From BD2-11 clade cluster bacterium bin43 (GTDB lineage Bacteria > Gemmatimonadota > Gemmatimonadetes > Longimicrobiales > Gaopeijiaceae), in assembly GCA_002238605.1 (NCBI GenBank), contig MPMR01000006.1:1-64000 (forward strand): a stretch of 64,000 nucleotides of DNA, read 5' to 3'. The stretch's first letter is position 1. Every line of letters begins with the position of its first letter. The position numbers and the translations under genes are program-made. This document shows, one piece after another, positions 18,811 through 28,700 of this stretch. The notes beneath the pieces were generated by a model. That model was not told the DNA's origin and searched no databases. It saw only the letters and a program-made list of their open reading frames with translations.

Positions 18811-20916
18811 TCAGTTCCACAGCGTCCACTTGATCCCGTAGATGGAGCGTCCTCCGGGCAGAAACCGCTCCGGAAAGTCCTGCAGCTCCCGCTCCGCGGT
18901 GAAGTTCTCGGTCAGCACAAAGAGATGGAACGTCAGGACCCTGAGCTGAAGGCGGAAATACCAGCTCTGGTGATAGGGCACCGTGAGGAACCCGGGCGAA
19001 GCCATCTCTCCTTCAGGCTCTCCTTCGGGGTCGACCTCTCCGGGAAGCTCACCACCGGGGTCCTCCGGCGCCAGGAAGGGCACGGCCATGGGCTCGCGTC
19101 CCTCCACGCCGATCTCGGTCCAGATCTCGAAGTTGCCCGTCGCCAGGAAGGTTCTGTGATATCCGAACTGCCCGTTCCAGCTCTCTTCCGGCAGATAGCG
19201 CCAGTCGGGCGCATCCTTGTCCCAGACCTGGTAGGACACCGAGGCGTAGAGGCCGTCGAAGTACAGGGGCACCCGGGCGCTGGCCTCGATTCCGGACCGC
19301 TTGCCGCCGTCCTGCACCACGCCGGCGGAGTCCATCGGGAACCCGAAGGGCGTGAGCCGGTCCTGCTCGAGCTCGACCTGCGCCGCCCCCAGCGACAAAC
19401 CGCGCCACGCGAACTGCGCCCCGACCCGGGTGGAGCGCCGCTCGGTGGTGAAGGAGACGGGAGGCCCGGCGAGCCGCGGGATCTCCGGGATGGTGTCGCG
19501 GGGATCGAAGAGGCGGAAGGGAACTCCCGTCGCGCCGTCCCGGGTCTCGCCGAAGAACGAGAGGCCCAACAGGGGCGCGGTCCACGCCCGCAGGCTGTGA
19601 AGCGAGAGATCCTCCCCGAGCCATTTCTCCCGGCTCCAGTCTCCCTCGACCCCTCCCAGAAACGTGTTCAGGCCGGCGGCGACCTCCAGGGTCTGCTCGG
19701 GCCACGCGTCGCCCCCCATCGACGCCCAGCGTCCGGTGCTCCACACGCCCAGGCGTTCCCCGAAGGCGTGTTCGGCGGCGAGCCGGATGCCCGTCTGACC
19801 GCGGCTGAAGGCGGCCGCGGCCGAATCGGGGTTCTGTTCGTCCACCGGAGCGGTCGTGGAGGACCTGCCGGTGAAGACCTCGGCGGTGACGCCGGGAAGC
19901 AGGTCGGCGCGGGCGCGCAGGTTCCAGTCGTTCCTGCCCTGCTGCGCGGGCGTGTAGAGCGCGCTCGGGCGAGAGGCCGAGATGCGGCGCAGCTCCCCGC
20001 GCAGGCTCACGCGCGAGCCGAAGTGCCGGCTGTAGCGGAGCCAGCCGCCGGTCGTGGCCCCAGGCTCCCGGCGCCCGGTGCCCTCGGTGTCGAGGCGGTC
20101 CAGCGTGAACGCCAGGCTGCCCCCAAGGGTCGCGGGATGGGAGAAGGTCGCCCGCAGCATGTTGGTCTGAAGGTCTCCCGTTCCCACTTCCACCAGGGAG
20201 TAGGGGCGCGGGTCGTCCACCTCGAGGCTGGTCAGCTCGACGCGCAGGCCGTCGGTGGAGCGGCGCACGCGCACATGCTGAAAGCCGGCCAGTCCGACCT
20301 GCGCCAGATCGGGGGCGCCCGCCCTGAGCGGGACCATCTCGAAGCCGTCGATGTAGAGGCGCACCCGCCCGCCGCCACCTCCGAAGGCGGTGACGATGTT
20401 GGGGGTTCCGAAGTCGCCTCCTCTCAGCGCGATGGTCCCCGGAATCTGATCCAGAAGCTGCGCGAGCGAGAGCGCCTGGTTGCCGAGCAGCGCCTCGCGG
20501 TCCCATTCCCACACCCCGGCGCCCCATCCGCCGCGGGAGGGATCGGGGAGCTCGGGGAAGAGCTGTACGACGAGGAAGTCCGCCGCGAGGAGCGAGTCCG
20601 AAGGCACGGCAAGGGAGTCGGACACGGGTGCGAGCGAGTCGGCAGCCGGCGCGAGGGAGTCGGGCGCGGGCGCCAAGGAGTCGGCCGCGGCGACGAGCGA
20701 GTCGACCGCGGCCGTGTCGGCGGGAGGCACCGAGTCGGGGGGCTCCTGGGCCGCGGATGTGCCGGGAAACAGACAGAACGGAATGAGTAGCCGGATGGCG
20801 CCGCATCGGAGGGCGCGCGCGAGGCTCCCGGGCACGAGAAAGCCGACACCCGGAGACGCGAACGCCCCGCCTCCGGGGGAGCGGGGCGCAACTGCGGTTG
20901 GCCGGGTCGAGGTCAC
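18811..20916 (-). CDS. TonB-plug-type outer-membrane protein
   Basis: A 701-residue exported protein. A long N-region and hydrophobic segment (about residues 36-57, ending TSAAQ) look like a signal peptide. Next comes a Ser/Asp/Ala/Pro tract of DSLAP-type heptads (about 72-110). A plug-like domain follows (ALSLAQLLDQIPGTIALRGGDFG, then VRLYIDGFEMVP), and the rest is rich in alternating aromatic/polar strands typical of a beta-barrel, ending in KWTLWN with an aromatic near the end. It is shorter than most TonB receptors, and I see no clear TonB box. The GTG start overlaps the pepA stop (GTGA). Substrate unknown. Confidence 0.78.
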   Translation of the reverse strand: MTSTRPTAVAPRSPGGGAFASPGVGFLVPGSLARALRCGAIRLLIPFCLFPGTSAAQEPPDSVPPADTAAVDSLVAAADSLAPAPDSLAPAADSLAPVSDSLAVPSDSLLAADFLVVQLFPELPDPSRGGWGAGVWEWDREALLGNQALSLAQLLDQIPGTIALRGGDFGTPNIVTAFGGGGGRVRLYIDGFEMVPLRAGAPDLAQVGLAGFQHVRVRRSTDGLRVELTSLEVDDPRPYSLVEVGTGDLQTNMLRATFSHPATLGGSLAFTLDRLDTEGTGRREPGATTGGWLRYSRHFGSRVSLRGELRRISASRPSALYTPAQQGRNDWNLRARADLLPGVTAEVFTGRSSTTAPVDEQNPDSAAAAFSRGQTGIRLAAEHAFGERLGVWSTGRWASMGGDAWPEQTLEVAAGLNTFLGGVEGDWSREKWLGEDLSLHSLRAWTAPLLGLSFFGETRDGATGVPFRLFDPRDTIPEIPRLAGPPVSFTTERRSTRVGAQFAWRGLSLGAAQVELEQDRLTPFGFPMDSAGVVQDGGKRSGIEASARVPLYFDGLYASVSYQVWDKDAPDWRYLPEESWNGQFGYHRTFLATGNFEIWTEIGVEGREPMAVPFLAPEDPGGELPGEVDPEGEPEGEMASPGFLTVPYHQSWYFRLQLRVLTFHLFVLTENFTAERELQDFPERFLPGGRSIYGIKWTLWN
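20587..20703. repeat. DSLAP-type heptad repeat region, about 21 bp period
   Basis: Five to six imperfect 21-bp units on the minus strand encode DSLVAAA, DSLAPAP, DSLAPAA, DSLAPVS, DSLAVPS and DSLLAAD between the signal peptide and the plug domain of the outer-membrane protein. The tract is probably a flexible periplasmic spacer. Confidence 0.9.
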
Positions 20917-22403
20917 GCGGCCCGCTTCCTCACCCACTCGATGAGCAGCCGGGTCGGAGCCCCGTAGCCGCCGGGCCGCTGGTAGGGCAGTTTCCCTTTC
21001 CCGTACGCGGTGCCGGCGATGTCGAGATGGGCCCACTTCGCATTCCCCACGAACTCGCGCAGGAAGCAGGCGGCCGTGATGGTGCCGGCCGGGCGCCCCC
21101 CCACGTTCTTCAGATCGGCGGTGTGGCTGTCGAGCTGTCGGCGGTATTCCGGCCAGATCGGCAGCGGCCAGCAGCGCTCGCCGCTCAGGTCGCCGGCGGC
21201 GCGCAGCTCCTCAACGAGGGCTTCATCGGTCCCGAGGACCGCGGATGCATGGTGTCCGAGCGCGACGACGCAGGCGCCGGTCAGGGTGGCGCAGTCCACG
21301 ATGGCTTCCGGCTCGAAGGTGCCCGCGTACGACAGGGCGTCGGCCAGAATCAGCCTGCCTTCGGCATCCGTGTTGATCACTTCGATGGTCTTGCCCTCCC
21401 GGGATCCGATGACGTCTCCCGGCTTGACCGCGCTTCCGTTGACGAGGTTTTCGGAGCTGGGAACGATGCCCACCACGTTGACGTCCAGACCGAGACGGGC
21501 GATGCCCCGCATGGCGCCCAGGACGGCGGCTCCGCCCGACATGTCGAACTTCATGTCCTCCATGCCCTTTGCCGGCTTGAGCGAGATGCCCCCCGCGTCG
21601 AAGGTCAGCCCTTTGCCCACCAGTACCAGCGGAGCATCGCCGCGAGTTCCGCCGTGATGTTCGAGGACGATCAGCCGCGGCTCCTCGGCCGAGCCCTGGG
21701 CGACGGCCAGCAGCGCCAGCATGTTCTCGTCCCGCATCTCCCGCGGCCCGAGCACCCGCACCTCGAGACCCACCTCCGAGGCCAGATCGCGCGCCCTGTC
21801 GGCCAGGTGGCTGGGCGTGGCCACGTTCCCGGGCCGCGACTGGAGGGTCCGCGCGAAGTTCTCCGCCTCCGCCACGATCGCCCCCGCGCGAGCGCCCGCC
21901 CGGGTCGCATCGAGGTCGGAGGCGGCCGCAACCTCCACGGTCGTGACCCTCGAGGCGGGCGGATCCTTCTCGCCGCGCCGGGTCTTCAGTTCGTCGAAGC
22001 GCCAGGCCGCGAGGACGGCGCCCTCCGCCACCACCTGGCCGAAGCGCTCCGGCTCGATGGAGGGGACGCCCAGCCCGTCGATGGTGACCCGCTCGATGCC
22101 CAGCTCGGAAGCCTTGCGCACGGCGCGCGCGGCCAGCCGCCTGACGGCCTCCGGATCGCAGTCGTCCGGTTTTCCCGCCCCGAGCAGAAGAAGCCGCAGC
22201 GGGCCGGCATCGCCGGGGTCGGCGTGGAACAGGTGGCTGCTTCCGGAGCGGCCGCGCAGATCGCCGGCGGCGCGCGCCACCGACCGACCCAGGACGGAGC
22301 CGGGGACGGCCAGGGCGGGAGCGTCCCGGCCCTCGAACAGAAACCCCGCCAGCAGCGGCGTGTCATGCCGGCCGGCCGGCCCGCGAACGACCTCTACCCG
22401 CAT
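20913..22403 (-). CDS. pepA: Leucyl aminopeptidase (M17 family)
   Basis: Cytosolic aminopeptidase with two zinc or manganese ions that removes N-terminal residues from peptides. The 496-residue protein has the catalytic domain in its second half: LVGKGLTFDAGGISLKP (metal-binding Lys and Asp), MKFDMSGGAAVLG, and the family signature NTDAEGRLIL with catalytic Arg. The first 180 residues form the macro-like N-terminal domain. It lies 10 bp after icd and overlaps the plug-domain gene by 4 bp. Confidence 0.96.
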   Translation of the reverse strand: MRVEVVRGPAGRHDTPLLAGFLFEGRDAPALAVPGSVLGRSVARAAGDLRGRSGSSHLFHADPGDAGPLRLLLLGAGKPDDCDPEAVRRLAARAVRKASELGIERVTIDGLGVPSIEPERFGQVVAEGAVLAAWRFDELKTRRGEKDPPASRVTTVEVAAASDLDATRAGARAGAIVAEAENFARTLQSRPGNVATPSHLADRARDLASEVGLEVRVLGPREMRDENMLALLAVAQGSAEEPRLIVLEHHGGTRGDAPLVLVGKGLTFDAGGISLKPAKGMEDMKFDMSGGAAVLGAMRGIARLGLDVNVVGIVPSSENLVNGSAVKPGDVIGSREGKTIEVINTDAEGRLILADALSYAGTFEPEAIVDCATLTGACVVALGHHASAVLGTDEALVEELRAAGDLSGERCWPLPIWPEYRRQLDSHTADLKNVGGRPAGTITAACFLREFVGNAKWAHLDIAGTAYGKGKLPYQRPGGYGAPTRLLIEWVRKRAA

Positions 22404-22413
22404 GTGCCTCCGC

Positions 22414-23649
22414 CTACATGTGGTCGATCACGGCCTGTCCGAAGGCCGAGGTCGACACCTTGGTCGCGCCTTCCATCTGGCGCTCCAGGTCGTACGTGAC
22501 CGTCTTCGCCGCGACCGCGCCCTCCAGGCCCCGGTCTACGGCCTCCGCCGCCGCCGTCCAGTCCATGTGTTGGAGCATCATGGCTGCGGACAGGATCAGC
22601 GACCCCGGATTGACCTTGTTCTGGCCGGCGTACTTCGGGGCCGTCCCGTGGGTGGCCTCGAAAAGGGCGACTTCGTCCCCCACGTTCGCGCCCGGCGCCA
22701 TCCCGAGTCCGCCCACCTGCGCCGCGCACGCGTCGGACAGGTAGTCGCCGTTGAGGTTGGGCGTCACGATGACGTCGTATTCCGAAGGCCTCAGCAGCAC
22801 CTGCTGGAACATGGCGTCCGCGATGCGGTCCTTGACCACGATCCGGCCCGCGGGATCCGCGCCGTCCCAGATAGCCGACTCGGGAATCGTCTCGTCCCCG
22901 AAATCCCGGGCCGCGACCTCGTATCCCCAGTCGCGGAACGCCCCCTCGGTGAACTTCATGATGTTGCCCTTGTGCACGAGCGTCACCGAGCTGCGTCCGC
23001 GCGCCACCGCGTAGCGCAGCGCCGCCGCGACATGGCGATGGGTTCCGAACGGGCTGATCGGCTTGACTCCGATGCCGCTCTGCTCGCGCACGTTGGCGCC
23101 CATCTCGTCCACCAGGAACGAGCGCACCTTCTCCGCGCCTTCGCTTCCGGAGGCCCACTCGATGCCCGCATACACGTCCTCGGTATTCTCCCTGAAGATC
23201 ACCACGTCAAGCTTCTCGGGCTCGCGCATCGGAGAGGGCACCCCGGGGATATAGCGCACCGGGCGAATGCACGAGAAGAGGTCGAGTTGCTGGCGCAGCG
23301 TTACGTTGAGCGAGCGAATGCCCTTCCCCACGGGCGTGGTCAGGGGACCCTTGATGGCCACCTTGAACTCGCGCAGCGCATCGTAGGTTTCGTCGGGCAG
23401 CCACTCCCCGGTCTTCTCCTGCGCCTTTTCGCCCGCGTACACCTCCATCCACATGATCTCGCGCGAGCCGCCATAGGCGCGGGCCACCGCGGCGTCGACC
23501 ACGGCGCGTGTGGCGTGCCAGATGTCGGGGCCGATGCCGTCGCCTTCGATGAACGGGACGATAGGCTTGTCCGGCACGTTGACCACGCCGTTGTGAACGG
23601 TGACGGTCTCGCCCGCGGAGGGCACCTGCGCGTACTTGTATTGTGCCAT
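22414..23649 (-). CDS. icd: Isocitrate dehydrogenase, probably NADP-dependent
   Basis: Oxidative decarboxylation of isocitrate to 2-oxoglutarate in the TCA cycle. The 411-residue protein resembles the E. coli-type homodimeric enzyme. [14 protein letters not shown] contains the substrate serine; other matches are [29 protein letters not shown] and [19 protein letters not shown]. The lysine-tyrosine pair in [17 protein letters not shown] marks NADP preference. Together with gltA (48.9 kb) it gives two TCA-entry enzymes in the window. It is the first gene of the minus-strand block; 189 bp separate it from the divergent small ORF at 23839. Confidence 0.96.
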   Translation of the reverse strand: MAQYKYAQVPSAGETVTVHNGVVNVPDKPIVPFIEGDGIGPDIWHATRAVVDAAVARAYGGSREIMWMEVYAGEKAQEKTGEWLPDETYDALREFKVAIKGPLTTPVGKGIRSLNVTLRQQLDLFSCIRPVRYIPGVPSPMREPEKLDVVIFRENTEDVYAGIEWASGSEGAEKVRSFLVDEMGANVREQSGIGVKPISPFGTHRHVAAALRYAVARGRSSVTLVHKGNIMKFTEGAFRDWGYEVAARDFGDETIPESAIWDGADPAGRIVVKDRIADAMFQQVLLRPSEYDVIVTPNLNGDYLSDACAAQVGGLGMAPGANVGDEVALFEATHGTAPKYAGQNKVNPGSLILSAAMMLQHMDWTAAAEAVDRGLEGAVAAKTVTYDLERQMEGATKVSTSAFGQAVIDHM

Positions 23650-23838
23650 GAGGCTTCGGGGGAGATAGGATGTAGGAGTGAGTTCCGGCGAGCGCGAACT
23701 CGCGCGGGTTTGAAGGACCCGCGAAGTTTACCGCGGGCGTCAGCCGCTAACAAGCGATTGCCGGGTTGGGCGTCGTCGATTGGGGGCGGCGCGTGCCGGG
23801 TGGCATGAGAACCCAACCGGGGACAATGGAGAGCCGAA

Positions 23839-23961
23839 GTGCGACGTACGAAGGAGGATCGACATCAGGGCGGCTTCAAGCTTGTGCTGGTGCTGACCCC
23901 TTTCCTGCTCGTGCTGGTTCTCGGAATGATCGAGTGGTGGCTGCGCTCGCGCGGTCCATAG
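23839..23961 (+). CDS. Putative 40-residue single-span membrane protein
   Basis: A GTG at 23839 has a GGAGAG ribosome-site-like sequence five bases upstream and opens a 40-codon frame ending in TAG. The peptide has a basic, charged N-terminus (VRRTKEDRHQ), one strongly hydrophobic segment (KLVLVLTPFLLVLVLGMIEW) and a short basic end. This resembles small bacterial membrane proteins with the N-terminus inside. An AAGGAGG at about 23850 lies within the frame, but no start codon follows it at a usable distance. No family is recognisable. It sits alone between icd and the repeat-protein gene. Confidence 0.45.
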   Translation: MRRTKEDRHQGGFKLVLVLTPFLLVLVLGMIEWWLRSRGP

Positions 23962-24050
23962 CCCGGGCCTGTCCAACTCCCGGCCCGGCGTCGTCCCGGA
24001 AATGGGACGCTTGCCGGCGCCGGGCGCGCTCAGGTCGAGGAGATTGTCGG

Positions 24051-24082
24051 TGGCACGGTTTCTGCTTCAGTTTCCCCATAAT
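24051..24082 (+). promoter_or_regulatory. Candidate promoter of the repeat-protein gene (sigma-54-like element and CATAAT box)
   Basis: At 24051-24065 TGGCACGGTTTCTGC has GG and GC separated by exactly ten bases, as in sigma-54 promoters (consensus TGGCAC-N5-TTGC; one mismatch). A CATAAT at 24077-24082 could instead be a -10 box, but no good -35 is at the right distance. The start codon is at 24107. An activator site and a sigma-54 gene are not visible in the window. Confidence 0.3.
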
Positions 24083-24106
24083 GTCCTGAAGCCCCGGGAG
24101 GGAATC

Positions 24107-25762
24107 ATGCGCGGAATCCTCTGTAGTGCGGCGATGGTGATGGCGGCAGCGCCGGCCTGGACCCCGGATGCGGCGGCGGCTCAGGAATACGCCGGGGAGT
24201 CCTCCCTTTCCTTTGCGGTGGGCGCTTCGGTCTGGGACGGAGTCGGCGTCGGGCTCACCTACCGGTCCACCTCGCTTCCCTCGCGAACCCCCGCCCCGGC
24301 GGCCGAAGTGTTCTTCGGGGTCGGGGTGAGCGACCGCTACTACGTCGATTCGTACACGGGATACGACTACTCCGGACCTCGGTGCCGCTGGTACGGGAGC
24401 GACTACCTCTACGGCTGGATCGACCGGTACGACTACTCCATACACCGGTGCCGGCAGCGGGTGAGCCGGTGGGGGCTGGCGATCTCCTTCGGCTTCGGAT
24501 GGCATTACCCCGCCTACTACAGCCCCTGGTCCGCCTGGCACGACCCCTTCTGGAGCCCCTGGTACGCCTTCGATCCCTGGTTCGGGAACGGCTGGTTCGC
24601 GTTCGGATGGCGCAGCCGGAGCTACTCCCCCTGGTACTCGTATCCGGGGTATCACGGCTACCCCGGATACCATGGCTATCCCGCGTACCACGGCTACAGC
24701 TCCCACTACTACACGCCGCGCTACCGCTACGTGAGCCGAGGCCGGCTGGCGTACGGGTCGGGATACGTGGGCGCTCCTGCTCCAGGGGTCCGGTACAAGG
24801 AAAATCCCCGGCGGACGGCGGTGCCGCGTACGGCGCGTGTGGCGCCGCGCACGGCCGCGGGCCGGGTTTCGGACCGGTCGGCGGCCACCTCGTCGCCTGC
24901 GGTCGAGAGACGCTCGGGCGTGAGGACACAGCCCGGCGTGAGTACGCGCCCGCGCGTCGTGCTTCCGGAGCCGAGTTCGCCCAGGACCGCCCGGCCGCGA
25001 GGGACCGGAGGCTCCACCGAAGCGGTCCGGCCCGGGACGCGAACCGCGACGCCGCGCATCCAGTCTCAACCACGGACGCCGCAGGTCCGGTCGGGGTCGG
25101 CGGCGACCTCGGTCCGGCCCGGGACATCGACCCGCGTCCAGCCGCAACCCGGCGCCTCGCGTGCCCAGCCGCGCGCCTCCGCACCACCGAATGTGCGCTC
25201 GCGGCCGACTCCGACGCTCCGCGTTCAGCCGCGGTCCAGCACACCCCGCGTCCAGCCGCGGCCCAGCACGCCGCGCCCACAGCCCCGCGCGTCGGCACCA
25301 CCCAGCGTGCGCCCCCGACCGACCCCCACACCCCGCGTCCAGCCGCGGTCCAGCACGCCGCGCCCACAACCACGTGCGTCGGCACCACCCAGCGTGCGCT
25401 CGCGGCCAACCCCCGCACCCCGCGTCCAGTCCCGGCCCGGCAGCCCGCGACCACAACCCCGCGCGTCGGCACCACCCAGCGTGCGCTCCCGACCGACCCC
25501 CGCACCTCGCGCCCAGTCGCGGCCCAGCACCCGTCCACAACCCCGCGCGTCGGCACCACCCAGCGTGCGCTCCCGACCGACTCCCGCGCCCCGCGTCCAG
25601 TCCCGGCCAAGCAACCCGCGCCCACAGCCCCGCGCGTCGGCACCACCCAGCGTGCGCTCCCGACCGAGCCCGGCGGCCCGCGCGCGACCCCGACCGGCCC
25701 CGGCGCCGCGTGCGACCGCGCGACCCACCCGTCCGCCCCGCCGTCCCCCCGGCGGCCCGTAG
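24107..25762 (+). CDS. Exported protein with Tyr/Pro/Trp-rich domain and Arg/Pro/Ser repeat tail
   Basis: The start ATG at 24107 follows a GGGAGGGA ribosome site. Residues 1-25 look like a signal peptide ending AAAAQ. Residues 26-110 are a compact domain (SSLSFAVGASVWDGVGVGLT, then FFGVGVSDRYYVD). A segment extremely rich in Tyr, Trp, Pro, Gly and His follows (repeats of GYHGYP). The rest, about 320 residues, is very basic and made of Arg, Pro, Ser, Thr and Gln, with at least six copies of a unit starting QPRASAPPSVRSRP. No family is recognised. The basic tail could bind polyanions such as polysaccharide or DNA, but that is speculation. The LRR-protease gene begins 30 bp later, so they may form an operon. 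A GC-rich antisense frame across both genes is not believable. Confidence 0.75.
   Translation: MRGILCSAAMVMAAAPAWTPDAAAAQEYAGESSLSFAVGASVWDGVGVGLTYRSTSLPSRTPAPAAEVFFGVGVSDRYYVDSYTGYDYSGPRCRWYGSDYLYGWIDRYDYSIHRCRQRVSRWGLAISFGFGWHYPAYYSPWSAWHDPFWSPWYAFDPWFGNGWFAFGWRSRSYSPWYSYPGYHGYPGYHGYPAYHGYSSHYYTPRYRYVSRGRLAYGSGYVGAPAPGVRYKENPRRTAVPRTARVAPRTAAGRVSDRSAATSSPAVERRSGVRTQPGVSTRPRVVLPEPSSPRTARPRGTGGSTEAVRPGTRTATPRIQSQPRTPQVRSGSAATSVRPGTSTRVQPQPGASRAQPRASAPPNVRSRPTPTLRVQPRSSTPRVQPRPSTPRPQPRASAPPSVRPRPTPTPRVQPRSSTPRPQPRASAPPSVRSRPTPAPRVQSRPGSPRPQPRASAPPSVRSRPTPAPRAQSRPSTRPQPRASAPPSVRSRPTPAPRVQSRPSNPRPQPRASAPPSVRSRPSPAARARPRPAPAPRATARPTRPPRRPPGGP
25166..25711. repeat. Six tandem coding repeats of 84-114 bp (mostly 87 bp)
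   Basis: Copies start at 25166, 25280, 25367, 25454, 25538 and 25625. Each begins with codons for QPRASAPP[SN]VRSRP and ends with PRP. The first copy is longer (114 bp), the fourth is one codon short, and the last is divergent. All changes keep the reading frame of the exported protein. Such arrays vary in number by slippage or recombination and are easily collapsed in assembly. Confidence 0.93.
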
Positions 25763-25792
25763 GGTGCCCACCACCTTCCGCGCCCCACCGGA

Positions 25793-28700
25793 GTGACCGG
25801 ACCGGTCGGAAGCGGCCGGGCGGTCCTCCGGAGGGGCGCACCGCACGTCCTTGCGCTCGCCACCCTGGCCTGGGCCGTGTCCTGCGGCGACGAGGAACCG
25901 GCCGCGCCTCCACCTCCCAACCGCCCCCCGGCGGCCGAGCGCACCATTCCCGCCCAGAGCCTCAAGCCCTGGGACACGATCACGCTTAACGCGGCCCATT
26001 TCTTCAGCGATCCCGACGGAGAGCAGCTCACCTTCACGACGACGAGCTCGGACATCGCCGTCGTTTCCGTGTCCGCCATGGACAGCACGCTGACCCTCTA
26101 CGCCGAGGGACCGGGAACGGCCAGGATTTCCGTGACCGCCCGCGACCCCGGGGGGCTGGCGGCCGATCAGATCATCGACGTAACGGTCGGTCCGTACTCC
26201 GACCGTCAAATACTCGTCCTCTTCTACGAGGCCGCCGGCGGCCCGAGCTGGTACGGCCGGGAAGGCTGGCTCTCCGACGCTCCACTGGAGGAATGGCTGG
26301 GGGTCGAGGTTGACGACGACGGGAACGTGATCGAGCTCGAGCTCTACCGGAACAACCTGGTCGGCTCCATCCCGCCGGAACTCGGCGGGCTCGCCAGCCT
26401 GTCCCGCCTGCAACTCGCGTCGAACCATCTGAGTGGCCCGATTCCCGCGGAGCTGGCGGAGCTCTCCAACCTGTCGTTCCTCGGGTTCTTCAACAACGAC
26501 CTGGAAGGCGCCGTCCCGCCGGAACTCGGCAGCCTGGCCAATCTCACCCAGCTGGAACTCGACCGTAACCGACTGACGGGCCCAATTCCGCGGAGCTTCC
26601 TGGCACTCGATCGGCTGAGGCGCTTCTACTTCGCCGAGAGCAGCGGGCTTTGCGTCCCCGGCTCGCCGGAGTTCACCGCCTGGATCTCGGCCATGAAGGG
26701 GGGAGGCCAGGGGCCGTTCTGCAACCAGTCCGACCTGCGCGTGCTGGAATCGCTCTTTCTGGCATCCGGAGGGGAGGAATGGACGAACGCCGCCGGCTGG
26801 CGCGAAGGCGCCGCCGCGGCCCGGCGCTACGGGGTCGGCGCGGACGCGCTGGGCCGGGTCACCGCGCTCGACCTGACCGGCAACGGACTGACCGGCCGCC
26901 TTCCCGAGAACCTGGGACAACTGACGCTGCTGGCCGAGCTGCGGGTCGCGGGCAACGCGCTCTCCGGGCGTCTGCCCCCGTCCCTGTCGGCGCTCCCGCT
27001 GCGGTGGTTCGAGTACGCGGAAACAGAGCTGTGCGTCCCGCCGGACCCGTTTTTCCGGAGCTGGCTCGGCGGAATCGAATGGCACCAGGGGACGAGCATC
27101 GACTGTGCGCCTCCCTCCGACCGCGATGTCCTGGTGGCGCTCTACGACGCGACCGGCGGGCCCGACTGGACCGGTCGCGACAACTGGCTGACCGATGCGG
27201 AACTCGGCGAATGGTACGGCGTCGAGACCGATTCCGCGGGCCGGGTGACCGCGCTCCGGCTGCAGAACAACGGCCTCGAGGGCCCGATTCCGCCGGAACT
27301 GGGGCACCTCTCCGCATTGCGGGAACTGATTCTCTGGAACAACGACCTGTGGGGTCCCATCCCCCCGGAGCTCGGCGGCCTCCGCAACCTCGCCAGCCTC
27401 GTCGTCCTGAACACCGACCTGTCGGGGACCATTCCGCCGGAGCTCGGCGATCTGGCCGCACTCAGAGTCCTGATCCTGGCAAACAGCCAACTGACGGGAC
27501 CCATCCCCGCGGAACTGGCCAATCTGGCCAACCTCACCAGCCTGGGGCTCGACGACAACGCTCTGGAGGGTCCGATCCCGCCGGAACTGGCAGGCCTCAC
27601 CGCGCTCGAGTCGCTGACGCTCTCCCGGAACGAACTCACGGGCTCCATCCCGCCGGAACTGGGGAGCCTCTCGAGCCTCCGCGAGCTGCACCTGGGGAAC
27701 AACGAGCTCACGGGCTCCATCCCTGCCGAACTGGGAATGCTGGGCGAGCTGCAGACCCTGATCCTCTCCGACAACGGTTTCACCGGCGCACCGCCTGCGG
27801 AACTCGGCGATCTCGGCAAACTGATCTATGTGACGCTCGCAGGGAACGACCTGACCGGTCCCATCCCTCCGGAATTCGGCGCCCTCGCGAACATCCGATA
27901 CCTGACCCTTGCCGACAACGACCTGGCAGGCCCGATCCCGGTCGAGCTGAACCGCCTGATCGGGGCAATCGAGCTGGATCTGAGAGGCAACGCCCTCACC
28001 GGCCCGATCCCGGCCGAACTGGGCCGGCTGCCGCGCCTGGTGCGGCTGTCGCTGGGCCGCAACGGACTCAGCGGTCCGGTCCCGCGCGAGATGGGAGGAA
28101 TGCGCCACCTTCGCGAGCTCGACGTGACGGACAATGCCGGGCTCTCGGGAGCCCTCCCGGAGGAGCTGACGGACCTGAGCATCGACCTGCTGGCGACAGG
28201 GGGAACGGACCTTTGCGCGCCGGCCGATGACGGGTTCCAGCAATGGCTGGATGCCATCCCCAGGCAACGCGTGATCACGTGCCTGAACAGCGAACCGGCG
28301 TCGGCGTACCTGACCCAGGCGGTGCAGTCGCGTTCGTACCCCGTGCCGCTGGTCGCCGGTCGCCCGGCACTCCTCAGAGTGTTCGTCACCGCCGCGCGCG
28401 CCGGCGGCGCAGACATGCCCGCGGTGCGGGCGAGGTTCTACCGGGACGGCGTCGAAACATACATGGCGGACGTCACATCCTCCGGGATGCCCATCCCGAC
28501 CGACGTGGACGAAGGCGACCTGGCGGCCTCCGCCAACGCCGAAATCCCCGGGGAGGTGATCCAGCCGCGCCTCGAGATGGTGATCGAAATCGATCCCGAG
28601 GGACTGCTGGACCCGGCGCTGGGGGTCGCCAGGCGTATTCCCGCGGATGGCCGCGGCGCGGTGGACGTCCGCGCGATGCCCATGCTGGAGCTGACCCTGG

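Noticed and set aside
23766-24089. A 107-codon plus-strand frame before the repeat protein
   Set aside because: It overlaps the better-supported 40-codon membrane peptide and the candidate promoter, and its product is Arg/Gly-rich without features.
25166-25711. CRISPR-like array
   Set aside because: The repeats are adjacent, without unique spacers, and encode part of a protein in frame. No cas genes are present.
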